Below, piece after piece: positions 37,370 to 45,643 of a stretch of DNA of 64,000 bases. Position 1 is the first letter of the stretch. Every line of letters begins with the position of its first letter. The translations under genes were made by a program, and so were the position numbers. Under the pieces are notes generated by a model, which was given only the letters and a program-made list of their open reading frames with translations, made no database searches and was not told where the DNA came from. Source of the stretch: Pseudotamlana agarivorans. Its GTDB lineage: Bacteria > Bacteroidota > Bacteroidia > Flavobacteriales > Flavobacteriaceae. The stretch spans positions 124,001 to 188,000 of the forward strand of contig NZ_JAHKPD010000012.1 in assembly GCF_018860245.1 (NCBI RefSeq), in the 5' to 3' direction.

Positions 37370-38470
37370 ATGAGTGAGATGAGACACAATTGGACCAAAG
37401 AAGAAATTTTAGAGATATACAACAAACCTTTTATGGAATTGCTTTATGAAGCAGCAACGGTTCACCGCCTGCATCATGACCCAAATACGGTACAGGTTTC
37501 TACGTTATTGTCTATAAAAACTGGCGGATGTTCAGAAGATTGTGGCTATTGTCCGCAAGCAGCAAGATACCACACCGATATTGAAGGCAACGATTTAATG
37601 TCCGTGCAGCAAGTAAAAGCGCAAGCCTTACGTGCAAAATCTGGCGGAAGTTCTCGTGTTTGTATGGGAGCGGCTTGGCGAAATGTTAAAGATGGCGAAG
37701 AATTTGATCAGGTTTTAGAAATGGTAAGAACCATTAATAAACTGGAAATGGAAGTGTGTTGTACCCTTGGTATGGTTACCGAAAACCAAGCGAAACGTTT
37801 GGCTGAAGCTGGTTTATATGCTTACAACCATAACTTAGATTCTTCAGAAGAATATTATAAAGAAGTGATTTCAACACGTGGTTATCAAGACCGTTTAGAT
37901 ACGATTGATAATGTGCGTAAAACCAATGTTACCGTTTGTAGTGGTGGTATTATTGGTATGGGAGAAAATATAGAAGACCGTGCAGGCATGCTTGTGGCGC
38001 TTTCAACATTAAATCCGCAACCAGAATCTACGCCAATTAACGCCTTAGTGGCTGTTGAAGGAACACCACTTGAAGACCAAAAACCAGTTTCTATCTGGGA
38101 TATGGTTCGTATGGTAGCAACCACTAGAATTGTGATGCCAGAAACCCAAGTACGTTTAAGTGCTGGTCGTACACAAATGACTAGAGAAGGTCAGGCGATG
38201 TGTTTCTTTGCGGGTGCGAATTCTATTTTTGCAGGTGATAAATTATTAACCACACCAAACCCTGACGTAGATGAAGACATGAAAATGTTTGAGCTTTTAG
38301 GGTTGAAACCTCAAAAACCATTCACTAAAAAAGTGCAACCAGCAACGGTTGAAGCGCAAGATTCACAAATTGAAGCTTTAGGTGAAAAACCAAGATGGAC
38401 ACGCCCAGAGCATAAAATTGAACGTAACGAAGCAGCAAGAACAGTTAGAAAAGAAGCTTCTCAAGACTAG
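37370..38470 (+). CDS. bioB: Biotin synthase
   Basis: 366 residues from the ATG at 37370; a TTG 9 bases upstream is less likely. This radical-SAM enzyme inserts sulphur into dethiobiotin. The [4Fe-4S] motif CxxxCxxC is C54-C58-C61 (GGCSEDCGYCPQAARYHT), and the second-cluster residues lie in the usual places (RVCMGAAWR, VCCTLGMV, NHNLDSS, CSGGIIGMGE, RLSAGRTQM). The C-terminal tail of about 40 residues beyond the barrel is charged and family-typical. TATTTTTG (37338-37345) may give it a separate promoter. A strong terminator follows. Confidence 0.96.
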   Translation: MSEMRHNWTKEEILEIYNKPFMELLYEAATVHRLHHDPNTVQVSTLLSIKTGGCSEDCGYCPQAARYHTDIEGNDLMSVQQVKAQALRAKSGGSSRVCMGAAWRNVKDGEEFDQVLEMVRTINKLEMEVCCTLGMVTENQAKRLAEAGLYAYNHNLDSSEEYYKEVISTRGYQDRLDTIDNVRKTNVTVCSGGIIGMGENIEDRAGMLVALSTLNPQPESTPINALVAVEGTPLEDQKPVSIWDMVRMVATTRIVMPETQVRLSAGRTQMTREGQAMCFFAGANSIFAGDKLLTTPNPDVDEDMKMFELLGLKPQKPFTKKVQPATVEAQDSQIEALGEKPRWTRPEHKIERNEAARTVRKEASQD

Positions 38471-38504
38471 CAGAATTTTATAATACACATTCATAAAAAA
38501 TTAT

Positions 38505-38542
38505 AAAACCCAGATTTGACGCTGTTCAAATTTGGGTTTTTT
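38505..38542 (+). terminator. Strong intrinsic terminator of the biotin locus
   Basis: A 15-bp stem with a single G-U pair: 38505-38519 pairs with 38526-38540 around a 6-nt loop, followed by T to 38542. It lies about 35 bp downstream of the bioB stop. Confidence 0.88.
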
Positions 38543-38636
38543 GGGTTTTAGAACCCACTCTAAGTTATCTTCCAATAAAAACGCAAACCATTATCCCCTT
38601 GAGGGGATTACAGGGGTGTCCGCAAGCACTATACAA

Positions 38637-40400
38637 TCAAAATACAATTAAAGATTCAATAAACCGCTTCAAACTCCCAAAATCCAACCCAATAGATTCT
38701 TGCAGTTCAGTAACTTTACCATGTTCAATAAAAGCATCTGGAATACCTAAAATCTTCATGTTGTTTTTATAATTGTGAAGCGCCATAAATTCTAAAACAG
38801 CAGAACCGAAACCACCGTTTATGCTGTTGTCTTCTACGGTGACGATGGTACTGTAGTTTTTACAGATGTGATGCAGTAATGTTTCATCTAAAGGTTTCAC
38901 AAAACGCATGTCGTAATGCGAAATGTTTAAGTTTTCAATGGCTTCAGATACATTATAAGCCATGTTTCCAATGCTTAAAATAGCGCAATTTTCGCCCTGT
39001 TTGAGTTGCACACCTTCCCCGATATTAATTTTTGAAAGAGGCTGTTTCCAATCTATGGTTTTTCCGCGACCGCGAGGATAACGAATCGCAATCGGGTGGT
39101 CTAATCCTAACTGTGCGGTGTACATGATGTTTCGCAATTCTATTTCGTTTCTCGGTGCAAATATGATGAGGTTTGGAATACAGCGTAAATAGCTTAAGTC
39201 ATAAACACCGTGATGCGTAGCGCCATCTTCACCAACCAAACCAGCACGGTCTAAACAGAAAATGACTGGTAAGTTTTGCAACGCCACATCGTGAATAATC
39301 TGGTCGTAAGCCCGTTGTAAAAAGGTGGAATAGATATTACAAAATGGGATTATGCCCTGTGTAGCCATACCGGCAGCTAAGGTTACGGCGTGTTGTTCGG
39401 CAATACCAACATCAAAAGCACGATCGGGCATGCTTTCCATCATGTATTTTAATGAACTTCCAGTTGGCATCGCAGGGGTGATGCCTACAATCTTCTTATT
39501 GTTTTTTGCTAATTCAACAATGGTATGTCCGAATACATCTTGGTATTTCGGAGCTTGTATTTCGGTTGATTTTGCCGCTAAATCACCGGTTTTGGCATCA
39601 AATTTTCCTGGTGCATGGTATTTTACTTGATCTTTTTCAGCTTGCTTTAAGCCTTTACCCTTGGTGGTAATGATGTGTAAAAATTTCGGACCTTGAACGG
39701 TTTTTAGGCGTTCTAATTCTGAAATCACAGCATCCATATCATGGCCGTTAATAGGTCCTGAATAGTCAAAATTTAGAGCTTCAAAGATATTATCTTGCTT
39801 TTGTGTGCCCTTTTTAACGTTGGTTAAATACATTTTTAAAGCACCAACGCTGGGGTCGATGCCGATGGCATTATCGTTTAGAATAACCAACAAATTGGCT
39901 TTAGACACGCCAGCATGGTTTAGACCTTCAAAGGCCATACCTCCAGCAATACTAGCATCTCCAATTACGGCTATGTGTTGTTTTTCTAAATCACCTTTAA
40001 GTCGTGAGGCGATGGCCATACCCAAAGCTGCCGAAATCGATGTAGAAGCATGTCCTACGCCAAAGGTGTCGTAAGTGCTTTCAGCTCTATTTGGAAATCC
40101 GCTAATACCGCCTAATTGGCGATTGGTATGAAAAATGTCTTTGCGTCCCGTGAGTATTTTATGTCCGTATGCTTGATGACCAACATCCCAAATTAATTGG
40201 TCTTCTGGGGTGTTAAATACATAATGTAAGGCGATAGTGAGCTCTACTACGCCTAAACTGGCCCCCAAATGGCCTTCCTTTGTGGCTACAATATTGATGA
40301 TGAATTTACGTAATTCTTGAGCGAGTTTCGGCAAGTCTTTTTGGGATAAAAGACGAAGCGCTTCTGGGGAATTAATATTTTCTAACAGACTTTTTTGCAC
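38637..40400 (-). CDS. dxs: 1-deoxy-D-xylulose-5-phosphate synthase
   Basis: 587 residues if started at the GTG at 40400, which yields MQKSLLENINSPEALRLLS, like other flavobacterial Dxs starts. A TTG at 40415 is in frame but would overlap the promoter. The enzyme joins pyruvate and glyceraldehyde-3-phosphate with thiamine diphosphate, the first step of the MEP isoprenoid route. Motifs: DVGHQAYGHKILTGR, the ThDP motif GDASIAGGMAFEGLNHAG, NDNAIGIDPSVGA, DVGIAEQHAVTLAAGMA and DRAGLVGEDGATHHG. TACTTTTG ends 4 nt before the GTG. It is divergent from tadA with only 39 bp between starts. The polyprenyl synthase at 52.4 kb uses products of this pathway. Confidence 0.94.
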   Translation of the reverse strand: MQKSLLENINSPEALRLLSQKDLPKLAQELRKFIINIVATKEGHLGASLGVVELTIALHYVFNTPEDQLIWDVGHQAYGHKILTGRKDIFHTNRQLGGISGFPNRAESTYDTFGVGHASTSISAALGMAIASRLKGDLEKQHIAVIGDASIAGGMAFEGLNHAGVSKANLLVILNDNAIGIDPSVGALKMYLTNVKKGTQKQDNIFEALNFDYSGPINGHDMDAVISELERLKTVQGPKFLHIITTKGKGLKQAEKDQVKYHAPGKFDAKTGDLAAKSTEIQAPKYQDVFGHTIVELAKNNKKIVGITPAMPTGSSLKYMMESMPDRAFDVGIAEQHAVTLAAGMATQGIIPFCNIYSTFLQRAYDQIIHDVALQNLPVIFCLDRAGLVGEDGATHHGVYDLSYLRCIPNLIIFAPRNEIELRNIMYTAQLGLDHPIAIRYPRGRGKTIDWKQPLSKINIGEGVQLKQGENCAILSIGNMAYNVSEAIENLNISHYDMRFVKPLDETLLHHICKNYSTIVTVEDNSINGGFGSAVLEFMALHNYKNNMKILGIPDAFIEHGKVTELQESIGLDFGSLKRFIESLIVF

Positions 40401-40404
40401 GAAG

Positions 40405-40434
40405 CAAAAGTACAAGAATGAAATTGTATTTTTG
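40405..40434. promoter_or_regulatory. Back-to-back -7 boxes of the dxs/tadA divergent promoters
   Basis: Minus strand TACTTTTG (40405-40412) ends 4 nt before the dxs GTG, and plus strand TATTTTTG (40427-40434) ends 5 nt before the tadA ATG. Both match TAnnTTTG. No convincing -33 TTTG was found at the standard spacing for either. The geometry predicts nearly leaderless mRNAs and mutually interfering promoters. Confidence 0.6.
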
Positions 40435-40439
40435 CTAAT

Positions 40440-40889
40440 ATGTTAGAACCTTTTGATGATACTTATTTTATGAAAAAAGCCCTTCAAGAAGCCGAAACTG
40501 CTTTTGAAAAGGGTGAGATTCCAGTTGGTGCTGTTATTGTTATTGATAATAAAGTGATTGCTCGCGGACATAATTTAACCGAAATGCTTAACGATGTCAC
40601 TGCCCATGCCGAAATGCAAGCCATTACCGCAGCAGCAAACTTTTTGGGCGGTAAATATCTTCAAAAATGCACGCTTTATGTGACTTTAGAGCCTTGCCAA
40701 ATGTGCGCCGGGGCTTTGTATTGGAGTCAGATTTCTAAGATTGTTTATGGGGCGCGTGATTTACAGCGTGGTTGTATTCATTTAAATACCAAATTGCATC
40801 CTAAAACGGTTATTGAAGGTGGTGTATTGGCTGAAGAAGCAGGAAATTTGATGAGACGTTTTTTTATTGAACGACGCGGCTTGAATTAG
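40440..40889 (+). CDS. tadA: tRNA adenosine(34) deaminase / nucleoside deaminase
   Basis: 149 residues of the cytidine/deoxycytidylate deaminase fold. Zinc and catalytic motifs are intact: HAEMQAI (His plus catalytic Glu) and EPCQMCAGALYWSQI (two Cys). The C-terminus LMRRFFIERR fits TadA, which makes inosine in the wobble position of tRNA-Arg. A guanine deaminase-like relative is less likely given the start YFMKKALQEAETAFEKGEIPVGAVIV. Single gene, divergent from dxs. Confidence 0.92.
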   Translation: MLEPFDDTYFMKKALQEAETAFEKGEIPVGAVIVIDNKVIARGHNLTEMLNDVTAHAEMQAITAAANFLGGKYLQKCTLYVTLEPCQMCAGALYWSQISKIVYGARDLQRGCIHLNTKLHPKTVIEGGVLAEEAGNLMRRFFIERRGLN

Positions 40890-40914
40890 ATATTGGTTAA
40901 TGGTTGTTTGTTGT

Positions 40915-41105
40915 TGGTTTTTGAGGACTTACTCTTGCGCTATATTTTTTAGACACAGATTGCACTGATTTTCACAGATTATTTACCGAATACATCTTTG
41001 CGACTTCGCGCCTTTGCGAGAAACTTTTTGTTACTCTGTGAATCTCTGTGAAACCCTCAGTGTCGCTCTGCGTAATAGCGAATACTCTTAGGAATTCACT
41101 GCGTC
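40915..41105. repeat. Dispersed CTCTGTG-type intergenic repeat
   Basis: The gap after tadA contains CACAGATTGCACTGATTTTC text, TTTGCGACTTCGCGCCTTTG, and CTCTGTGAATCTCTGTGAAA. These words recur, in either orientation, at 2.4-3.2, 35.8 and 45.1-45.5 kb. No ORF. Confidence 0.7.
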
Positions 41106-41118
41106 ATAGCCAGAAAAC

Positions 41119-41352
41119 CTATTTCTCGCGTTTTTGATTTTCACGCATTTTATCCAAGTTCTCTTTGGTGAGCATGTAGTCTTCAACTTTTTTATCTTTC
41201 CAATGGAGGTATGAAAATAGCGGAAAGACAATAAAAAATAAACCTGCAACACCAAAACCTATCAGTTTTTCGGTGTACTCAACATCGAGTACGAAACCTA
41301 AAATAATGCTAGTTAATGCAGCAAGAGCGAGTATATTTATGAGATATTTCAT
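41119..41352 (-). CDS. Small two-helix membrane protein, unknown function
   Basis: 77 residues. Two hydrophobic helices (LINILALAALTSIILGFVL, about 4-22, and LIGFGVAGLFFIVFPLFSYL, about 31-49) are followed by a strongly charged cytoplasmic tail (HWKDKKVEDYMLTKENLDKMRENQKREK). Similar small proteins are widespread in Flavobacteriia. It lies 23 bp downstream of the ClC channel gene on the same strand, so it is likely co-transcribed. Confidence 0.7.
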   Translation of the reverse strand: MKYLINILALAALTSIILGFVLDVEYTEKLIGFGVAGLFFIVFPLFSYLHWKDKKVEDYMLTKENLDKMRENQKREK

Positions 41353-41375
41353 GAAGTGTTTTGAATGCTGTTTTA

Positions 41376-43169
41376 TTAAGAATCCACTTGTAAGCTGATC
41401 AGTTGACGGCGGTAAGCGGTGAGTAATTTAGATTTTGAGATAAAACCATAATACACACCATTTTTAGTTACTGGCAAATTCCAAGCGCTACTGTCTTGAA
41501 ATTTCTGCATGATATCGGTCATTTTATCCTGGTCTAGGAAGATAACTGCAGGTGGTTTTTGCATCACATGCGTGGCATGAACTTCCTTGTATAATGTACG
41601 GTCGAACATGATAGGACGTAAATCATCCAATAAAATGATGCCTTTTAATTTTTTGGTTTCTTTATTAACTACAGGGAAAATATTCCGTTTTGATTTGATT
41701 ACGGCCTTGTTAATCATTTCTTCCAAATTCATTTCTGGATTTATCGAAATAAAATTCGTTTCAATAACTTTATTGATGTTCATGAGCGTTAAAACCGCAT
41801 GGTCTTTATCGTGTGTGATAAGTTCTCCTTTTCGGCCTAATTCCATGGTGTAAACAGAATGAGGTCTGAAGTATTTTGTAATACCAAAGGATATGGTTGC
41901 AGTAAGCATAAGCGGAATAAAGAGCTCATAACCTCCCGTAAGTTCGGCAATAAGGAAAATTGCGGTTAATGGTGCGTGTAAAACTCCTGCTAGTAAACCT
42001 GCCATACCAACTAGGGTAAAATTACTCTCGGAAATGCTACGACTAAACAAACCACAATGGTTAACAATTTTAGACATGCAAAAGCCCATAATACTCCCCA
42101 TAAAAAGTACTGGAGCAAAAATACCACCAACACCACCGGCTCCAAAAGTTAATGCGCTGGCTACAATTTTAAATAGTAAAAGACCGATTAGTAATAAAAT
42201 CACATACCAAATGTTGTTTAAGTCTAGGCTAAATAAATTTGTTTCTAAAGCTTTTTCGGGGTTTCCAACAATAAGGTTGTTTATCACATCGAAACCTTCA
42301 CCGTATAATGGCGGAATTAAAAACACAAGAATACCAATACCAACACCACCAACAATGAGTTTCTTGATTGGTGATTCTAATTTATCGAAAAGCTTCTGGA
42401 TACGATCGTATACTTCGGTGAAATATATGGACACAAAAGCCGCAATAACACCTAGAAGCATGTAGAAAGGTGCATCAGATATATAAAATTTATCTTCAAT
42501 TCTAAAGGGTAAAATCACATCATTTCCGAAGAAAAAATAGGAGGTTAAAATTGCTGAAAGGGAAGCCAATAAAAGGGGTAACATGGAAGCAATGGTAAGA
42601 TCTAAACTGAATACCTCAATGGCAAAAATAATAGCAGCAATGGGCGCTTTAAAAATCGAACTCATGGCACCAGCAGCAGCACAACCTATAAGTAGTGTTC
42701 TGGTGGTTTGGTTCATATGAAACATTCGCGAAATGTTTGAGCCAAGGGCAGCCCCTGTAGCTACCGTAGGGCCTTCCAGTCCAACCGACCCTCCAAAACC
42801 AACGGTAATGGGTGCGGTTAAAATAGACCCAAACATTTGAAAACGTTTCATAATCCCTTTTCGCTTTGATATGGCTAATAAGGTTGAAGGAATCCCGTGA
42901 CTTACTTTATGTCTTATCACATATTTCATGATAAGATACACCATGGTAAGTCCTAAAATAGGAAACAGGAAATAGAAGGCATGGTGATAATGTTCTATTA
43001 ATTTACCTTCTAATAAACTTTGAATAAAGTGTGTGAGGTTTTTTAACACTACCGCACCAACTCCTGCCGCAAACCCAATGATTACGCTTAAAATATAAAC
43101 GAACTGTTTATGGGAGATGTGTTTTGCTCTCCATATAAGGAAGCGTTTAAAAAGGGTTCTTTTTGGCAT
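41376..43169 (-). CDS. ClC-family chloride channel or H+/Cl- antiporter with CBS domains
   Basis: 597 residues. The membrane part (about 20-440) carries the ClC signatures VSHGIPS (a variant of GSGIP), GGSVGLEGPTVATGAALGSN (GREGP-like) and GAGGVGGIFAPVLFMGS (GxFxP). The tail from about 455 holds a CBS pair (FISINPEMNLEEMINKAVIKSKRNIFPVVNKETKKLKGIILLDDLR and HVMQKPPAVIFLDQDKMTDIMQKFQDSSAWNLPVTKNG). In the GREGP-like motif the Arg is replaced (VGLEGP) and the gating Glu is present in the expected place, which suggests an exchanger, although this needs an alignment. It follows the aspS terminator and precedes the small membrane protein. Confidence 0.9.
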   Translation of the reverse strand: MPKRTLFKRFLIWRAKHISHKQFVYILSVIIGFAAGVGAVVLKNLTHFIQSLLEGKLIEHYHHAFYFLFPILGLTMVYLIMKYVIRHKVSHGIPSTLLAISKRKGIMKRFQMFGSILTAPITVGFGGSVGLEGPTVATGAALGSNISRMFHMNQTTRTLLIGCAAAGAMSSIFKAPIAAIIFAIEVFSLDLTIASMLPLLLASLSAILTSYFFFGNDVILPFRIEDKFYISDAPFYMLLGVIAAFVSIYFTEVYDRIQKLFDKLESPIKKLIVGGVGIGILVFLIPPLYGEGFDVINNLIVGNPEKALETNLFSLDLNNIWYVILLLIGLLLFKIVASALTFGAGGVGGIFAPVLFMGSIMGFCMSKIVNHCGLFSRSISESNFTLVGMAGLLAGVLHAPLTAIFLIAELTGGYELFIPLMLTATISFGITKYFRPHSVYTMELGRKGELITHDKDHAVLTLMNINKVIETNFISINPEMNLEEMINKAVIKSKRNIFPVVNKETKKLKGIILLDDLRPIMFDRTLYKEVHATHVMQKPPAVIFLDQDKMTDIMQKFQDSSAWNLPVTKNGVYYGFISKSKLLTAYRRQLISLQVDS

Positions 43170-43181
43170 GATTAAATCTAC

Positions 43182-43208
43182 AAAAAATCCTGCAAGAAGC
43201 AGGATTTT
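43182..43208 (-). terminator. Intrinsic terminator of aspS
   Basis: A perfect 10-bp stem (43184-43193 with 43199-43208), loop AAGAA, and on the minus strand a U-run complementary to the A-tract 43182-43187. It separates aspS from the ClC gene. Confidence 0.85.
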
Positions 43209-43214
43209 ATAAAG

Positions 43215-44969
43215 TTATGATTTTAAATTCAGTTTTAAACTTAATTCTGTGAGTTGCTCATCGTCAATTGCGGCAGGGGCATCAATCATGACGTCACGGC
43301 CAGAATTGTTTTTAGGAAAAGCGATAAAATCTCGAATCGTTTCTTGCCCGCCTAAGATGGCTACCAATCTATCAAGTCCAAATGCCAAACCGCCGTGTGG
43401 TGGTGCACCATATTGGAAGGCATCCATAAGGAAACCGAATTGTTCTTTAGCTTCTTCAGGCGTGAATCCTAAATAATCAAACATTAACGCTTGTGTTTCT
43501 TTATCGTGAATTCTAATAGAACCACCTCCAATTTCGTTACCATTCAGTACTAAATCGTAAGCATTAGCTTTTACAGCACCTGGGTCTGTTTTAAGTAATT
43601 CTAACTGCCCCGGTTTAGGTGATGTAAATGGGTGGTGCATCGCGTGGTAACGTTCAGTCTCTTCATCCCACTCTAATAACGGGAAGTCCATTACCCATAG
43701 CGGTGCAAATTCATCCGGTTTACGTAAACCTAATTGCTCTGCCAATTCCATACGTAAAGCACTTAATTGTGCACGTACTTTATTTTTATCTCCTGAAAGG
43801 ATACAAACTAAATCACCTGGTTTGGCGTTGGTTGCTTCTGCCCATTTTGCTAAATCGTCTTGATCGTAGAATTTATCTACTGAAGATTTAAATGAACCAT
43901 CATCATTACAACGTGAATACACCATGCCTAAAGCACCTACTTGCGGACGCTTAACCCATGAAATTAATTTGTCAATTTCTTTTCTTGTGAAACTATTTCC
44001 GCCAGGAACTGCGATACCAACAACCAATTCTGCATTATTAAAAACACCAAAATCTTTGTGTTGCGCTACGTCGTTTAATTCGCCAAACTCCATACCAAAA
44101 CGAATGTCTGGTTTGTCGTTTCCGTATAAACGCATGGCATCGTCGTAAAGCATTCTTGGAAATTTTTCAACCTCAACCCCATTCACTTCTTTAAGTAAGT
44201 GACGTGTTAATCCTTCAAAAGCATTTAATATATCTTCTTGGTCGATAAAAGCCATTTCACAGTCAATTTGTGTGAATTCTGGTTGTCTATCGGCACGTAA
44301 ATCTTCATCTCTAAAGCATTTTACAATCTGAAAATATTTATCCATACCACCAACCATAAGCAGCTGTTTAAACGTTTGTGGCGATTGTGGTAAGGCATAA
44401 AATTGACCAGCATTCATTCTTGAAGGTACTACAAAATCACGAGCCCCTTCTGGCGTAGATTTGATTAAGTAAGGCGTTTCCACTTCAATAAACCCAGCGT
44501 TAGATAAGTAGTTTCTAACCTCTTGAGTGACTTTATGACGGAAGATTAAGCTGTTTTTTACAGGATTTCTTCTAATATCTAAATAACGGTACTTCATTCT
44601 AATATCTTCACCACCGTCGGTTTTGTCTTCGATAGTAAAAGGAGGCAGTTTTGCTTCGTTAAGAATGTTTAATTCTGAAACTAAAAGCTCAATATCTCCA
44701 GTTGGTAAATTAGGATTTTTTGAAGCGCGCTCGATAACGGTTCCTTTAACTTGAATAACAAACTCGCGACCTAAATTTTGCGCTTGTGCGATTAAGTCTT
44801 TTGAGGTACGTTCTTCATCAAAAACCAATTGCGTAATCCCGTAACGGTCTCTTAAATCGACCCAAACGATAAAACCTTTGTCTCTAGATTTTTGAACCCA
44901 TCCAGCTAAAGTAACTTCTGTATTTATATGTGCGGCTGTTAATTCGCCGCAGTTATGACTTCTGTACAT
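43215..44969 (-). CDS. aspS: Aspartyl-tRNA synthetase
   Basis: 584 residues, bacterial type. An N-terminal OB anticodon-binding domain ([32 protein letters not shown]) is followed by the class II core: motif 2 [21 protein letters not shown], the GAD insert (about 280-420) and motif 3 [15 protein letters not shown]. It charges tRNA-Asp. A TAAATTTG box (44987-44994, minus) lies 17 nt before the ATG, and a terminator follows the stop. Monocistronic housekeeping gene. Confidence 0.96.
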   Translation of the reverse strand: MYRSHNCGELTAAHINTEVTLAGWVQKSRDKGFIVWVDLRDRYGITQLVFDEERTSKDLIAQAQNLGREFVIQVKGTVIERASKNPNLPTGDIELLVSELNILNEAKLPPFTIEDKTDGGEDIRMKYRYLDIRRNPVKNSLIFRHKVTQEVRNYLSNAGFIEVETPYLIKSTPEGARDFVVPSRMNAGQFYALPQSPQTFKQLLMVGGMDKYFQIVKCFRDEDLRADRQPEFTQIDCEMAFIDQEDILNAFEGLTRHLLKEVNGVEVEKFPRMLYDDAMRLYGNDKPDIRFGMEFGELNDVAQHKDFGVFNNAELVVGIAVPGGNSFTRKEIDKLISWVKRPQVGALGMVYSRCNDDGSFKSSVDKFYDQDDLAKWAEATNAKPGDLVCILSGDKNKVRAQLSALRMELAEQLGLRKPDEFAPLWVMDFPLLEWDEETERYHAMHHPFTSPKPGQLELLKTDPGAVKANAYDLVLNGNEIGGGSIRIHDKETQALMFDYLGFTPEEAKEQFGFLMDAFQYGAPPHGGLAFGLDRLVAILGGQETIRDFIAFPKNNSGRDVMIDAPAAIDDEQLTELSLKLNLKS

Positions 44970-45561
44970 AATGAAAAATTGAGGTGCAAATTTAGTGAAG
45001 TTATATCAATTATTTAGGACTTATTTGGATCATTCCTAATTCTTGTTTTTCTTATTTTCTAATAAATCTAAATTTTATTTTTGATAATTATATCCTTAAA
45101 TCTGTATACTTAGTCAGCCATTGAGCTACATAGAGGTTTCACAGAGGTTCTCATAGTAAAAAGAAGTATTTTGCAAGAGACACAAGTTTGCAAAGATGTA
45201 TTGCGTAAAAATCTGTGAAATCCGTGAAATCTGTGTCTAGAATTATTGGTTGCTAGTTGCTGGTTATTAGTTGTTAGACTTACTCATACGCTAATTTTCA
45301 TAAATAGTACAGAACTCTCTGTGAGTCTCCATGAAACCTTAGCGAACCTCTGTGTAATAACCCCACAAGAGTAAACCCCACAACTAAAAAAAGTATCTCG
45401 CAAAGTCGCAAGGCCGCAAAGATGTAGAAGGCAAAAAAATCAGTGAAAATCTGTGTCTAAAAAACCCTCCGTGAAGCTCTGTGTAATCTCAGCGATGCTC
45501 CGTGTCATAGCCCCGCAAGAGTAAGCGACCAAAAACCAAAAACTAACAACTATCAACTAAC
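44970..45561. repeat. Repeat-filled gap between aspS and the efflux operon
   Basis: No gene. The first 100 bp are plain AT-rich sequence with the aspS promoter. From about 45120 it consists of related words: CACAGAGGTTCTCATAG, CACAAGTTTGCAAAG, CTGTGAAATCCGTGAAATC, CTCTGTGAGTCTCCATG, CTCGCAAAGTCGCAAGGCCG and CTCCGTGAAGCTCTGTG. These match the families at 2.4-3.2 and 41.0 kb in both orientations. Confidence 0.75.
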
Positions 45562-45593
45562 AAAAAAAGCCTCAGTAATTAAACTGAAGCTTT
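45562..45593 (-). terminator. Intrinsic terminator of the RND efflux operon
   Basis: 45566-45576 pairs with 45583-45593 (one G-U pair in the RNA) around a 6-nt loop, followed on the minus strand by a run of seven U (A-tract 45562-45568 on plus). It lies about 50 bp past the RND stop. Confidence 0.85.
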
Positions 45594-45643
45594 CTTGCTA
45601 TTAATCGAGTTAGTCACACAATTAAAATGGATATATAAATGCT

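Noticed and set aside
43627-43891. 87-codon plus-strand frame inside aspS
   Set aside because: It is antisense to well-conserved aspartyl-tRNA synthetase sequence and has no family features.
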